Shown here piece after piece: positions 12,593 to 26,000 of a DNA stretch of 64,000 nucleotides. The stretch comes from Diplolepis rosae (taxonomy: Eukaryota; Arthropoda; Insecta; Hymenoptera; Diplolepididae). The notes under the pieces are model-generated. The model ran no database searches. It saw only the letters and a program-made list of their open reading frames with translations, and had not been told where the DNA came from. The stretch's first letter is position 1. Each line of letters starts with the position of its first letter. The translations under genes were made by a program, and so were the position numbers. Location of the stretch: the NCBI GenBank assembly GCA_030998225.1, contig JAPYXD010000742.1, positions 1,984,001 to 2,048,000 on the forward strand, read 5' to 3'.

Positions 12593-14079
12593 AAAGTCTT
12601 CTTCAAGAATATTCCATTACATTTTTTTGCAATATAGATTTAAGGAAATTTTAAAGGGTTTTATTCCTAGACCTTGAGATACAAGACATTTCATTAATTT
12701 CTGCTGTCTCTAAAGACCATTTAAAAACCAATTTTAAGTCCGAATATGTATCCTCGTAAAGTCTTCTTTAAGAATATTCCAATACTTTTTTTTTGTAATG
12801 CCGATTTAAGGAAATTATAAAACATTTTATTCCCAGACGTTAGGATGAAACACATTTTATAATTTCTGCTGTCTCTAAGGACCATTTAAAAACCAATTTT
12901 TATCCCGAATATGTATACTCGTAAAGTCATCTTAAAGAATATTCCATTACATTTTTTTTGCAATATGGATTTAAGGAAATTATAAAAGATTTTATTCCCA
13001 GACTTTAGGATGAAACACATTTTATAATTTCTGCTGTTTCTAAGGACCATTTAAAAACCAATTTTTAGCCCGAGTATGTATACTCGTAAAGTCATCTTAA
13101 AGAATATTCCATTACATTTTTTTTGCAATATGGATTTAAGGAAATTATAAAAGATTTTATTACCAGACCTTAAGATGCAAGATATTTCTATAATTTCTGC
13201 CGTCTCTAAAGAACATTCGAAAACAATTTAAAGCCTGAATATGTATCCTCATAAAGTCTTTTTTAAAAATATTCCATTAAATTTTTTTTGCAATATCGGT
13301 TTAACGAAATTATAAAAGATTTTATTCCCAGACGTTAAGATGCAAGATATTTCAATGATTTTTGTTTTCTCTAAAGACCATTCAAAAAACAATTAAAAGT
13401 CTAAATATGTATCCTCATAAAGTCTTCTTTAAGAATATTCCAATAGATTTTTTTGTAATGTCGATTTAAGGAAATTATAAAACATTTTATTCCCAGACGT
13501 TAAGATGAAACACATTTTATAATTTCTGCCGTCTCTAAAGACCATTCAAAAAACAATTTAAAGTCTGAATATGTATCCGCGTAAAGTCTTCTTCAAGAAT
13601 ATTCCAATTCATTCTTTTTGCAATATCGATTTAAGGAAATTATAAAAGATTTTATTCCCAGACCTTAAGATGGAAGATATTTCAATAATTTCTGTCGTCT
13701 CTAAAGACCATTCAAAAAACAATGTAAATTCAGAATATGTATACGCATAAAGTCTTCTTTAAAAATATTCCAATACATTTTTTTTTCAATATCGATTTAA
13801 AGGAATTATAAAAGATTTTATTCCCAGACGTTAAGATGCAAGACATTTCAATAATTTCTGCTGTCTCTAAAGACCATTTAAAAACCAATTTTAAGCCCGA
13901 ATATGTATGCTCGTAAAGTCTTCTTTAAGAATATTCCAATACTTTTTTTTTGTAATGCCGATTTAAGGAAATTATAAAACATTTTATTCCCAGACGTTAG
14001 GATGAAACACATTTTATAATTTCTGCTGTCTCTAAGGACCATTTAAAAACCAATTTTGAGCCCGAATATGTATCCTCGT
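12593..14079 (+). repeat. Higher-order run G-A-(B/A)-B-C-D-E-F-A
   Basis: Anchors: 12593 G, 12758 A, 12923 hybrid, 13088 B, 13253 C, 13419 D, 13583 E, 13749 F, 13914 A. The stretch from B through A (13088-14079) is 992 bp. The hybrid at 12923 starts as B (TCATCTTAAAG, CAATATGG) and ends as A (GACTTTAGGATGAAAC), with the switch inside the conserved AAATTATAAAA block. The later run at 18217 has the same order without the hybrid; the B copies are 5129 bp (31 monomers) apart while the G copies are 5294 bp (32 monomers) apart, which accounts for the extra monomer. Confidence 0.8.
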
Positions 14080-17000
14080 AAAGTCTTCTTTAAAAATATT
14101 CCATTACATTCTTTTTGCAATATGGATTTAAGTAAATTATAAAATATTTTATTCCCAGACCTTAAGATGCAAGATATTTCAATAATTTCTGTCGTCTCTA
14201 AAGACCATTCAAAAAAAAATGTAAATTCAGAATATGTATACGCATAAAGTCTTCTTTAAAAATATTCCAATACATTTTTTTTCCAATATCGATTTAAAGG
14301 AATTATAAAAGATTTTATTCTTAGGCGTTAAGATGCAAGACATTTCAATAATTTCTGCTGTCTTTAATGACCATTTAATACAATTTAAAGCATGAATATG
14401 TATCCTCATAAAGTCTTTTTTAAAAATATTCCATTACATTTTTTTTGCAATATCGATTTAAAGAAATTATAAAAGATTTTATTCCCAGACGTTAAGATGC
14501 AAGACATTTCAATAATTTCTGCCGTCTCTAAAGACATTTCAAAAAACAATTTAAAGTCTGAATATGTATCCTCATAAAGTCTTCTTTAAAAATATTCCAA
14601 TTCATTCTATTTGCAATATCGATTTAAGGAAATTATAAAAGATTTTATTCCCAGACGTTAAGATGCAAGACATTTCAGTAATTTCTGCTGTCTATAAGGA
14701 CCACTTAAAAACCAATTTTAAGCCCGAATATGTATCCTCGTAAAGTAATCTTTAAGAATATTACAATACAATTTTTTTGCAATGTCGGTTTAAGGAAATT
14801 ATAAAAGATTTTATTCCCAGACGTTAAGATGCAAGTCACTTCAATAATTTCTGCTGTCTCTAAAGACCAGTTAAAAACCAATTTTAAGCCCGAATATGTA
14901 TCCTCGTAAAGTCTTCTTTAAGAATATTCCAATCCTTTTTTTTGTAATGCCGATTTAAGGAAATTATAAAACATTTTATTCCCAGACCTTAAGTTGCAAG
15001 ATATTTCTATAATTTCTTCCGTCTCTAAAGAACATTCAAAAAACAATGTAAATTCAGAATATGTACACGCATAAATTCTTCTTTAAAAATATTCCAATAC
15101 ATTTTTTTCAATATCGATTTAAAGGAATTATAAAAGATTTTATTCCCAGACGTTAAGATGCAAGTCACTTCAATAATTTCTGCTGTCTCTAAAGACCAGT
15201 TAAAAACCAATTTTAAGCCCGAATATGTATCCTCGTAAAGTCTTCTTTAAGAATATTCCAATCCTTTTTTTTGTAATGCCGATTTAAGGAAATTATAAAA
15301 CATTTTATTCCCAGACCTTAAGTTGCAAGATATTTCTATAATTTCTTCCGTCTCTAAAGAACATTAAAAAAACAATGTAAATTCAGAATTTGTATACGCA
15401 TAAATTCTTCTTTAAAAATATTCCAATACATTTTTTTTTTCAATATCGATTTAAAGGAATTATAAAAGATTTTATTCCCAGACGTTAAGATGCAAGACAT
15501 TTCAATCATTTCTGCTGTCTCTAAGGACCATTTAAAAACCAATTTTAAGCCCGAATATGTATCCTCGTAAAGTAATCTTTAAGAATATTACAATACAATT
15601 TTTTTGCAATGTCGATTTAAGGAAATTATAAAAGATTTTATTCCCAGACGTTAAGATGCAAGACATTTCAATCATTTCTGCTGTCTCTAAAGACCATTTA
15701 AAAACCAATTTTGAGCCCGAATATGTATCCTCGTAAAGTCTTCTTTAAGAATATTCCAATACTTTTTTTTTGCAATATCGATTTAACGAAATTATAAAAG
15801 ATTTTATTCCCAGACGTTAAGATGCAAGATATTTCAATGATTTTTGTCGTCTCTGAAGACCATTCAAAAAACAATTAAAAGTCTGAATATGTATCCTCAT
15901 TAAGTCTTCTTTAAGAATATTCCAATAGATTTTTTTTGTAATGTCGATTTAAGGAAATTATAAAAGATTTTATTCCCAGACCTTAAGATGCAAGACATTT
16001 CAATCATTTCTGCTGTCTCTAAGGACCATTTAAAAACCAATTTTAAGCCCGAATATGTATCCTCGTAAAGTAATCTTTAAGAATATTATAATACAATTTT
16101 TTTGCAATGTCGATTTAAGGAAATTATAAAAGATTTTATTCCCAGACGTTAAGATGCAAGACATTTCAGTAATTTCTGCTGTCTCTAAAGACCATTTAAA
16201 AAACAATTAAAAGTCTGAATATGTATCCTCATTAAGTCTTCTTTAAGAATATTCCAATTCATTTTTTTTTCAATATCGATTTAAAGGAATTATAAAAGAT
16301 TTTATTCCCAGACGTTAAGATGCAAGATATTTCAATAATTTCTGTCGTCTCTAAAGAACATTCAAAAAACAATTTAAATTCAGAATATGCATACGCATAA
16401 AGTCTTCTTTAAAAATATTCCAATACATTTTTTTTTCAATATCGATTTAAAGGAATGATAAAAGATTTTATTCCCAGACGTTAAGATGCAAGACATTTCA
16501 ATCATTTCTGCTGTCTCTAAGGACCATTTAAAAACCAATTTTAAGCCCGAATATGTATCCTCGTAAAGTAATCTTTAAGAATATTACAATACAATTTTTT
16601 TGCAATGTCGATTTAACGAAATTATAAAAGATTTTATTCCCAGACGTTAAGATGCAAGATATTTCAATGATTTTTGTCGTCTCTGAAGACCATTTAAAAA
16701 CCAATTAAAAGTCTGAATATGTATCCGCGTAAAGTCTTCTTCAAGAATATTCCAATTCATTCTATTTGCATATCGATTTAAGGAAATTATTAAAGATTTT
16801 ATTCCCAGACGTTAAGATGCAAGACATTGTCAATCATTTCTGCTGTCTCTAAGGACCATTCAAAAAACAATTTAAATTCAGAATATGTATACGCATAAAG
16901 TCTTCTTTAAAAATATTCCAATACATTTTTTTCAATATCGATTTAAAGGAATTATAAAAGATTTTATTCCCAGACGTTACGATGCAAGACATTTCAATCA

Positions 17001-17390
17001 TTTCTGCTGTCTCTAAAGACCATTCAAAAAAAAATTTAAATTCTGAATATGTATGCTCGTAAAGTCTTCTTTAAAAATATTCCATTACATTTTTTTGCAA
17101 TATCGATTTAATGAAATTATAAAACATTTTATTCCCAGCCTTTAAGATGAAACACATTTTATAATGTCTGCTGTCTCTAAAGACCATTCAAAAAACAATT
17201 TAAAGTCCGAATATATATACACATAAAGTCTTCTTTAAGAATATTGCATTACATTTTTTTTGCAATATCGATTTAAAGGAATTATAAAAGATTTTATTCC
17301 CAGACGTTAAGATGCAAGAAATTTCAATAATTTCTGCTGTCTCTAAGGACCATTTAAAAACCAATTTTACGCCCGAATATGTATACTCGT
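14080..17390 (+). repeat. H- and F-rich satellite stretch
   Basis: About 20 monomers dominated by F and H types. H copies (TAATCTTTAAG, ATTACAATACAA) lie near 14740, 15575, 16070 and 16570, usually after a right half ending CAATTTTAAGCCCGAATATG. F copies (TTTTTTTTCAATATCG) lie near 14240, 15080, 15410, 16420 and 16910. An L-type pair is seen near 17100-17270, matching the one near 6700-6860. Only satellite is present. Confidence 0.7.
14831..15490 (+). repeat. Two-monomer (330 bp) tandem duplication
   Basis: GCAAGTCACTTCAATAATT, GACCAGTTAAAA, AATCCTTTTTTTTGTAATGCC and TAAGTTGCAAG with TTTCTTCCG occur in the same order starting at 14831 and again at 15160-15161. The two copies are adjacent and differ by few bases, for example GTACACGCAT against TTGTATACGCAT. 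This is a recent local duplication of a dimer inside the array. Confidence 0.75.
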
Positions 17391-19206
17391 AAAGTCATCT
17401 TAAAGAATATTCCATTACATTTTTTTTGCAATATGGATTTAAGGAAATTATAAAAGATTTTATTACCAGACCTTAAGATGCAAGATATTTCTATAATTTC
17501 TGCCGTCTCTAAAGAACATTCAAAAACAATTTAAAGCCTGAATATGTATCCTCATAAAGTCTTTTTTAAAAATATTCCATTACATTTTTTTTGCAATATC
17601 GATTTAACGAAATTATAAAAGATTTTATTCCCAGACGTTAAGATGCAAGACATTTCAATAATTTCTGCTGTCTCTAAAGACCATTTAAAAACCAATTTTA
17701 AGCCCGAATATGTATGCTCGTAAAGTCTTCTTTAAGAACATTCCAATACTCTTTTTTTGTAATGCCGATTTAAAGAAATTATAAAAGATTTTATTCCCAG
17801 ACTTTAGGATGAAACACATTTTATAATTTCTGCTGTCTCTAAGGACCATTTAAAAACAATTTTAAGCCCGAATACGTATTCTCGTAAAGTCTTCTTTAAG
17901 AATATTCCATTACATTTTTTTTGCAATATAGATTTAAGGAAATTTTAAAGGGTTTTATTCCTAGACCTTGAGATACAAGACATTTCATTAATTTCTGCTG
18001 TCTCTAAAGACCATTTAAAAACCAATTTTAAGTCCGAATATGTATCCTCGTAAAGTCTTCTTTAAGAATATTCCAATACTTTTTTTTTGTAATGCCGATT
18101 TAAGGAAATTATAAAACATTTTATTCCCAGACGTTAGGATGAAACACATTTTATAATTTCTGCTGTCTCTAAGGACCATTTAAAAACCAATTTTTAGCCC
18201 GAATATGTATACTCGTAAAGTCATCTTAAAGAATATTCCATTACATTTTTTTTGCAATATGGATTTAAGGAAATTATAAAAGATTTTATTACCAGACCTT
18301 AAGATGCAAGATATTTCTATAATTTCTGCCGTCTCTAAAGAACATTCGAAAACAATTTAAAGCCTGAATATGTATCCTCATAAAGTCTTTTTTAAAAATA
18401 TTCCATTAAATTTTTTTTGCAATATCGGTTTAACGAAATTATAAAAGATTTTATTCCCAGACTTTAGGATGCAAGATATTTTAATGATTTTTGTCGTCTC
18501 TAAAGACCATTCAAAAAACAATTAAAAGTCTGAATATGTATCCTCATAAAGTCTTCTTTAAGAATATTCCAATAGATTTTTTTGTAATGTCGATTTAAGG
18601 AAATTATAAAACATTTTATTCCCAGACGTTAAGATGAAACACATTTTATAATTTCTGCCGTCTCTAAAGACCATTCAAAAAACAATTTAAATTCTGAATA
18701 TGTATCCGCGTAAAGTCTTCTTCAAGAATATTCCAATTCATTCTTTTTGCAATATCGATTTAAGGAAATTATAAAAGATTTTATTCCCAGACCTTAAGAT
18801 GGAAGATATTTCAATAATTTCTGTCGTCTCTAAAGACCATTCAAAAAACAATGTAAATTCAGAATATGTATACGCATAAAGTCTTCTTTAAAAATATTCC
18901 AATACATTTTTTTTTCAATATCGATTTAAAGGAATTATAAAAGATTTTATTCCCAGACGTTAAGATGCAAGACATTTCAATAATTTCTGCTGTCTCTAAA
19001 GACCATTGAAAAACCAATTTTAAGCCCGAATATATATGCTCGTAAAGTCTTCTTTAAGAATATTCCAATACTTTTTTTGTAATGCCTATTTAAGGAAATT
19101 ATAAAACATTTTATTCCCAGACGTTAGGATGAAACACATTTTATAATTTCTGCTGTCTCTAAGGACCATTTAAAAACCAATTTTGAGCCCGAATATGTAT
19201 CCTCGT
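17391..19206 (+). repeat. Most complete higher-order run: B-(C/F)-A*-G-A-B-C-D-E-F-A
   Basis: Anchors at 17391 (B), about 17557 (C/F hybrid), 17719 (A*), 17887 (G), 18052 (A), 18217 (B), 18382 (C), 18548 (D), 18712 (E), 18878 (F) and 19044 (A). The eight monomers from A* to F (17719-19043) are 1325 bp and give the fullest view of the putative A*-G-A-B-C-D-E-F unit. In the C/F hybrid the left half is C (TTTTTTAAAAATATTCC, TTTAACG) and the right half F (GACATTTCAATAATTTCTGCTG), so D and E are skipped, as expected from unequal exchange between C and F. Confidence 0.82.
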
Positions 19207-21525
19207 AAAGTCTTCTTTAAAAATATTCCATTACATTCTTTTTGCAATATGGATTTAAAGTAAATTATAAAATATTTTATTCCCAGACCTTAAGATGCAA
19301 GATATTTCAATAATTTCTGTCGTCTCTAAAGACCATTCAAAAAAAAATTTTAAGTCTGAATATGTATCCTCATAAAGTCTTCTTTAAAAATATTCCAATT
19401 CATTCTATTTGCAATATCGATTTAAGGAACTTATAAAAGATTTTATTCCCAGACGTTAAGATGCAAGACATTTCAGTAATTTCTGCTGTCTATAAGGACC
19501 ACTTAAAAACCAATTTTAAGCCCGAATATGTATCCTCGTAAAGTAATCTTTAAGAATATTACAATACAATTTTTTTGCAATGTCGGTTTAAGGAAATTAT
19601 AAAAGATTTTATTCCCAGACGTAAAGATGCAAGTCACTTCAATAATTTCTGCTGGCTCTAAAGACCAGTAAAAAACCAATTTAAAGCCCGAATATGTATA
19701 CTCTAAAAGTCTTCTATAAGAATATTCCAATCCTTTTTTATTTAATGCCGATTTAAGTAAATTATAAAACATTTTATTCCCAGACGTTAAGATGCAAGAT
19801 ATTTCTATAATTTCTTCCGTCTCTAAAGAACATTCAAAAAACAATGTAAATTCAGAATATGTATACGCATAAAGTCTTCTTTAAAAATATTCCAATACAT
19901 TTTTTTTTCAATATCGATTTAAAGGAATTATAAACGATTTTATTCCCAGACGTTAAGATGCAAGACATTTCAATCATTTCTGCTGTCTCTAAGGACCATT
20001 TAAAAACCAATTTTAAGCCCGAATATGTATCCTCGTAAAGTAATCTTTAAGAATATTACAATACAATTTTTTTGCAATGTCGATTTAAGGAAATTATAAA
20101 AGATTTTATTCCCAGACGTTAAGATGCAAGACATTTCAATAATTTCTGCTGTCTCTAAAGACCATTTAAAAACCAATTTTGAACCCGAATATGTATCCTC
20201 GTAAAGTCTTCTTTAAGAATATTCCAATACTTTTTTTTTGCAATATGGATTTAACGAAATTATAAAAGATTTTATTCCCAGACGTTAAGATGCAAGATAT
20301 TTCAATGATTTTTGTCGTCTCTGAAGACCATTCAAAAAACAATTTAAAGTCTGAATATGTATCCGCGTAAAGTCTTCTTCAAGAATATTCCAATTCATTC
20401 TATTTGCATATCGATTTAAGGAAATTATTAAAGATTTTATTCCCAGACGTTAAGATGCAAGACATTTCAATCATTTCTGCTGTCTCTAAGGACCATTTAA
20501 AAACCAATTTAAATTTAGAATATGTATACGCATAAAGTCTTCTTTAAAAATATTCCAATACATTTTTTTGCAATATCGATTTAAAGGAATTATAAAAGAT
20601 TTTATTCCCAGACCTTAAGATGCAAGATATTTCAATGATTTTTGTCGTCTCTGAAGACCATTTAAAAACCAATTAAAAGTCTGAATATGTATCCTCATTA
20701 AGTCTTCTTTAAGAATATTCCAGTAGATTTTTTTTGTAATGTCGATTTAAGGAAATTATAAAACATTTTATTCCCAGACGTTCAGATGAAACACATTTTA
20801 TAATTTCTGCCGTCTCTAAAGACCATTCAAAAAACAATTTAATGTCTGAATATGTATCCGCGTAAAGTCTTCTTCAAGAATGTTCCAATTCATTCTATTT
20901 GCAATATCGATTTAAGGAAATTATAAAAGATTTTATTCCCAGACCTTAAGATGCAAGACATTTCAATCATTTCTGCTGTCTCTAAGGACCATTTAAAAAC
21001 CAATTTTAAGCCCGAATATGTATCCTCGTAAAGTAATCTTTAAGAATATTACAATACAATTTTTTTGCAATGTCGATTTAAGGAAATTATAAAAGATTTT
21101 ATTCCCAGACGTTAAGATGCAAGACATTTCAATCATTTCTGCTGTCTCTAAGGACCATTTAAAAACCAATTTTAAGCCCGAATATGTATCCTCGTTAAGT
21201 AATCTTTAAGAATATTACAATACAATTTTTTTGCAATGTCGATTTAACGAAATTATAAAAGATTTTATTCCCAGACGTTAAGATGCAAGATATTTCAATG
21301 ATTTTTGTCGTCTCTGAAGACCATTCAAAAAACAATTAAAAGTCTGAATATGTATCCTCATAAAGTCTTCTTTAAGAATATTCCAATAGATTTTTTTGCA
21401 ATATCGATTTAAGGAAATTATAACAGATTTTATTACCAGACCTTAAGATGCAAGATATTTCTATAATTTCTGCCGTCTCTAAAGAACATTCAAAAACAAT
21501 TTAAAGCCTGAATATGTATCCTCAT
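19207..21525 (+). repeat. H-rich satellite stretch with recombinant monomers
   Basis: About 14 monomers. H copies lie near 19545, 20040, 21035 and 21198. Copies with CATATCGATTTAAGGAAATTATTAAAG, an E variant lacking an A, lie near 20400 and again near 16760 and 27680. D-like copies with GTTCAGATGAAAC are near 20770. No non-satellite sequence is seen. Confidence 0.7.
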
Positions 21526-23013
21526 AAAGTCTTTTTTAAAAATATTCCATTACATTTTTTTTGCAATATCGATTTAACGAAATTATAAAAGATTTTATTC
21601 CCAGACGTTAAGAAGCAAGATATTTCAATGATTTTTGTCGTCTCTAAAGACCATTCAAAAAACAATTAAAATCTGAATATGTATCCTCATAAAGTCTTCT
21701 TTAAGAATATTCCAATAGATTTTTTTGTAATGTCGATTTAAGGAAATTATAAAACATTTTATTCCCAGACGTTAAGATGAAACACATTTTATAATTTCTG
21801 CCGTCTCTAAAGACCATTCAAAAAACAATTTAAAGTCTGAATATGTATCCGCGTAAAGTCTTCTTCAAGAATATTCCAATTCATTCTTTTTGCAATATCG
21901 ATTTAAGGAAATTATAAAAGATTTTATTCCCAGACCTTAAGATGGAAGATATTTCAATAATTTCTGTCGTCTCTAAAGACCATTCAAAAAACAATGTAAT
22001 TTCAGAATATGTATACGAATAAAGTCTTCTTTAAAAATATTCCAATACATTTTTCTTTTCAATATCGATTTAAAGTAATTATAAAAGATTTTATTCCCAG
22101 ACGTTAAGATGCAAGACCTTTCCATTTATTTCTGCTGTCTCTAAAGACCATTTAAAAACCAATTTTAAGCCCGAATATGTATGCTCGTAAAGTCTTCTTT
22201 AAGAATATTCCAATACTTTTCTTTTGTAATGCCGATTTAAAGAAATTATCAAACATTTTATTCCCAGACTTTAGGATGAAACACATTTTATAATTTCTGC
22301 TGTCTCTAAGGACCATATAAGAAACAATTTTAAGCCCGAATACGTATTCTCGTAAAGTCTTCTTTAAGAATATTCCATTACATTTTTTTTGCAATATAGA
22401 TTTAAGGAAATTTTAAAGGGTTTTATTCCTAGACCTTGAGATACAAGACATTTCATTAATTTCTGCTGTCTCTAAAGACCATTTAAAAACCAATTTTAAG
22501 TCCGAATATGTATCCTCGTAAAGTCTTCTTTAAGAATATTCCAATACTTTTTTTTTGTAATGCCGATTTAAGGAAATTATAAAACATTTTATTCCCAGAC
22601 GTTAGGATGAAACACATTTTATAATTTCTGCTGTCTCTAAGGACCATTTAAAAACCAATTTTTAGCCCGAATATGTATACTCGTAAAGTCATCTTAAAGA
22701 ATATTCCATTACATTTTTTTTGCAATATGGATTTAAGGAAATTATAAAAGATTTTATTACCAGACCTTAAGATGCAAGATATTTCTATAATTTCTGCCGT
22801 CTCTAAAGAACATTCGAAAACAATTTAAAGCCTGAATATGTATCCTCATAAAGTCTTCTTTAAGAATATTCCAATAGATTTTTTTGTAATGTCGATTTAA
22901 GGAAATTATAAAACATTTTATTCCCAGACGTTAAGATGAAACACATTTTATAATTTCTGCCGTCTCTAAAGACCATTCAAAAAACAATTTAAATTCTGAA
23001 TATGTATCCGCGT
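21526..23013 (+). repeat. Higher-order run C-D-E-F-A*-G-A-B-D
   Basis: Anchors: 21526 C, 21691 D, 21854 E, 22021 F, 22189 A*, 22354 G, 22520 A, 22684 B, 22850 D, with an E-like monomer at 23014. Nine monomers cover 1488 bp. The order matches the 17719-19043 unit in circular permutation, except that C is missing between B and D in the second cycle, which looks like loss of one monomer by unequal exchange. Confidence 0.8.
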
Positions 23014-26000
23014 AAAGTCTTCTTCAAGAATATTCCAATACAATTTTTTTGCAATATCGATTTAAAGGAATTATAAAAGATTTTATTCCCAGACGTTAAG
23101 ATGCAAGACATTTCAATAATTTCTGCTGTCTCCAAGGACCATTTCAATAAACAATTTAAAGCATGAATATGTATCCTCATAAAGTCTTTTTTAAAAATAT
23201 TCCATTACATTTTTTTTGCAATATCGATTTAAAGAAATTATAAAAGATTTTATTCCCAGACGTTAAGATGCAAGACATTTCAATAATTTCTGCTGTCTCT
23301 AATGACCATTTAATACAATTTAAAGCCTGAATATGTATCCTCATAAAGTCTTCTTTAAAAATATTCCAATTCATTCTATTTGCAATATCGATTTAAGGAA
23401 ATTATAAAAGATTTTATTCCCAGACGTTAAGATGCAAGACATTTCAGTAATTTCTCCCGTCTCTAAAGACATTTCAAAAAACAATTTAAAGTCTGAATAT
23501 GTATCCTCATAAAGTCTTCTTTAAAAATATTCCAATTCATTCTATTTGCAATATCGATTTAAGGAAATTATAAAAGATTTTATTCCCAGACGTTAAGATG
23601 CAAGACATTTCAGTAATTTCTGCTGTCTATAAGGACCACTTAAAAACCAATTTTAAGCCCGAATATGTATCCTCGTAAAGTAATCTTTAAGAATATTACA
23701 ATACAATTTTTTTGCAATGTCGGTTTAAGGAAATTATAAAAGATTTTATTCCCAGACGTTAAGATGCAAGTCACTTCAATAATTTCTGCTGTCTCTAAAG
23801 ACCAGTTAAAAACCAATTTTAAGCCCGAATATGTATCCTCGTAAAGTCTTCTTTAAGAATATTCCAATACATTTTTTTGCAATGTCGATTTGTGGAAATT
23901 ATAAAACATTTTATTCCCAGCCTTTAAGATGAAAAACATTTTATAATTTCTGCCGTCTCTAAAGACCATTCAAAAAACAATTTCAAATCCGAATATGCAT
24001 CCTCGTAAACTGTTCTTTAAGAATATTCCAATACATTTTTTTTGCAATGTCGATTTAAGGAAATTATAAAACATTTTATTCCCAGACTTTAAAATTTTTT
24101 ACATTTTATAATTTCTGTCGTCTTTAAAGACCATTCAAAAAACAATTTAATATCTGAATATATATCCGCGTAAAGTCTTCTTCAAGAATATTCCAATTCA
24201 TTCTTTTTGCAATATCGATTTAAGGAAATTATAAAAGTTTTTATTCCCAGACCTTGAGATACAAGATATTTCAATATTTTCTGCTGTCTCTAAAGACCAT
24301 TTAAAAACCAATTTTAAGCCCGAATATGTATCCTCGTAAAGTCTTCTTTAAGAATATTCCAACACTTTTTTTTTGTAATGCCGATTTAAGGAAATTATAA
24401 AACATTTTATTCCCAGACGTTAGGATGAAACACATTTTATAATTTCTGCTGTCTCTAAGGACCATTTGAAAACCAATTTTAAGCCCGAATATGTATACTC
24501 GTAAAGTCATCTTAAAGAATATTCCATTACATTTTTTTTGCAATATGGATTTAAGGAAATTATAAAAGATTTTATTACCAGACCTTAAGATGCAAGATAT
24601 TTCAATAATTTCTGCCGTCTCTAAAGACCATTTTAAAAACAATTTTAAGCCCGAATATGTATTCTCGTAAAGTCTTCTTCAAGAATATTCCATTACATTT
24701 TTTTTGCAATATAGATTTAAGCAAATTTTAATAGGTTTTCTTCCCAGACCTTAAGATGGAAGATATTTCAATAATTTCTGTCGTCTCTAAAGACCATTCA
24801 AAAAACAATGTAAATTCAGAATATGTATACGCATAAAGTCTTCTTTAAAAATATTCCAATACATTTTCTTTTCAATATCGATTTAAAGGAATTATAAAAG
24901 ATTTTATTCCCAGACGTTAAGATGCAAGACATTTCAATAATTTCTGCTGTCTCTAAGGACCATTTAAAAACCAATTTTAAGCCCGAATATGTATCCCCGT
25001 AAAGTCATCTTTATGAATATTACAATACAATTTTTTTGCAATATGGATTTAAGGAAATTATAACAGATTTTATTACCAGACCTTAAGATGCAAGATATTT
25101 CTATAATTTCTGCCGTCTCTAAAGAACATTCAAAAACAATTTAAAGCCTGAATATGTATCCTCATAAAGTCTTTTTTAAAAATATTCCATTACATTTTTT
25201 TTGCAATATCGATTTAAAGGAATTATAAAAGATTTTATTCCCAGACGTTAAGATGCAAGACATTTCAATAATTTCTGCTGTCTCTAAGGACCATTTAAAA
25301 ACCAATTTAAAGCCTGAATATGTATCCTCATAAAGTCTTCTTTAAAAATATTCCATTACATTTTTTTCAATATCGATTTAAAGGATTTATAAAAGATTTT
25401 ATGCCCAGACGTTAAGATGCAAGACATTTCAGTAATTTCTGTCGTCTCTAAAGACCATTCAAAAAACAATTTAAATTCTAAATATGTATACTCATAAAGT
25501 CTTCTTTAAAAATATTCCATTACATTCTTTTTGCAATATGGATTCAAGTAAATTATGAAAGATTTTATTCCCAGACCTTAAGATGCAAGATATTTCAATA
25601 ATTTCTGCTGTCTCTAAAGACCATTTAAAAACCAATTTTAAGTCCGAATATGTATCATCTTCAAGTCTTCTTTAAGAATATTCCATTAGATTTGTTTTGT
25701 AATGTCGATTTAAGGAAATTATAAAACATTTTATTCCCAGACGGTAAGATGAAAAACATTTTATAATTTCTGCCGTCTCTAAAGACCATTCAAAAAACAA
25801 TTTAAAGTCTGAATATGTATCCGCGTAAAGTCTTCTTCAAGAATATTCCAATTCATTCTTTTTGCAATATCGATTTAAGGAAATTATAAAAGTTTTTATT
25901 CCCAGACCTTGAGATACAAGATATTTCAATATTTTCTGCTGTATCTAAGGACCATTTAAAAACCAATTTTAAGCCCGAATATGTATCCTCGTTAAGTAAT

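Noticed and set aside
24090..24115. TTTAAAATTTTTTACATTTT near 24090 as an insertion or foreign DNA
   Set aside because: It replaces the AAGATGAAACACATTTT segment without changing its length much and the flanks are ordinary monomer, so it is a diverged copy rather than an insert.
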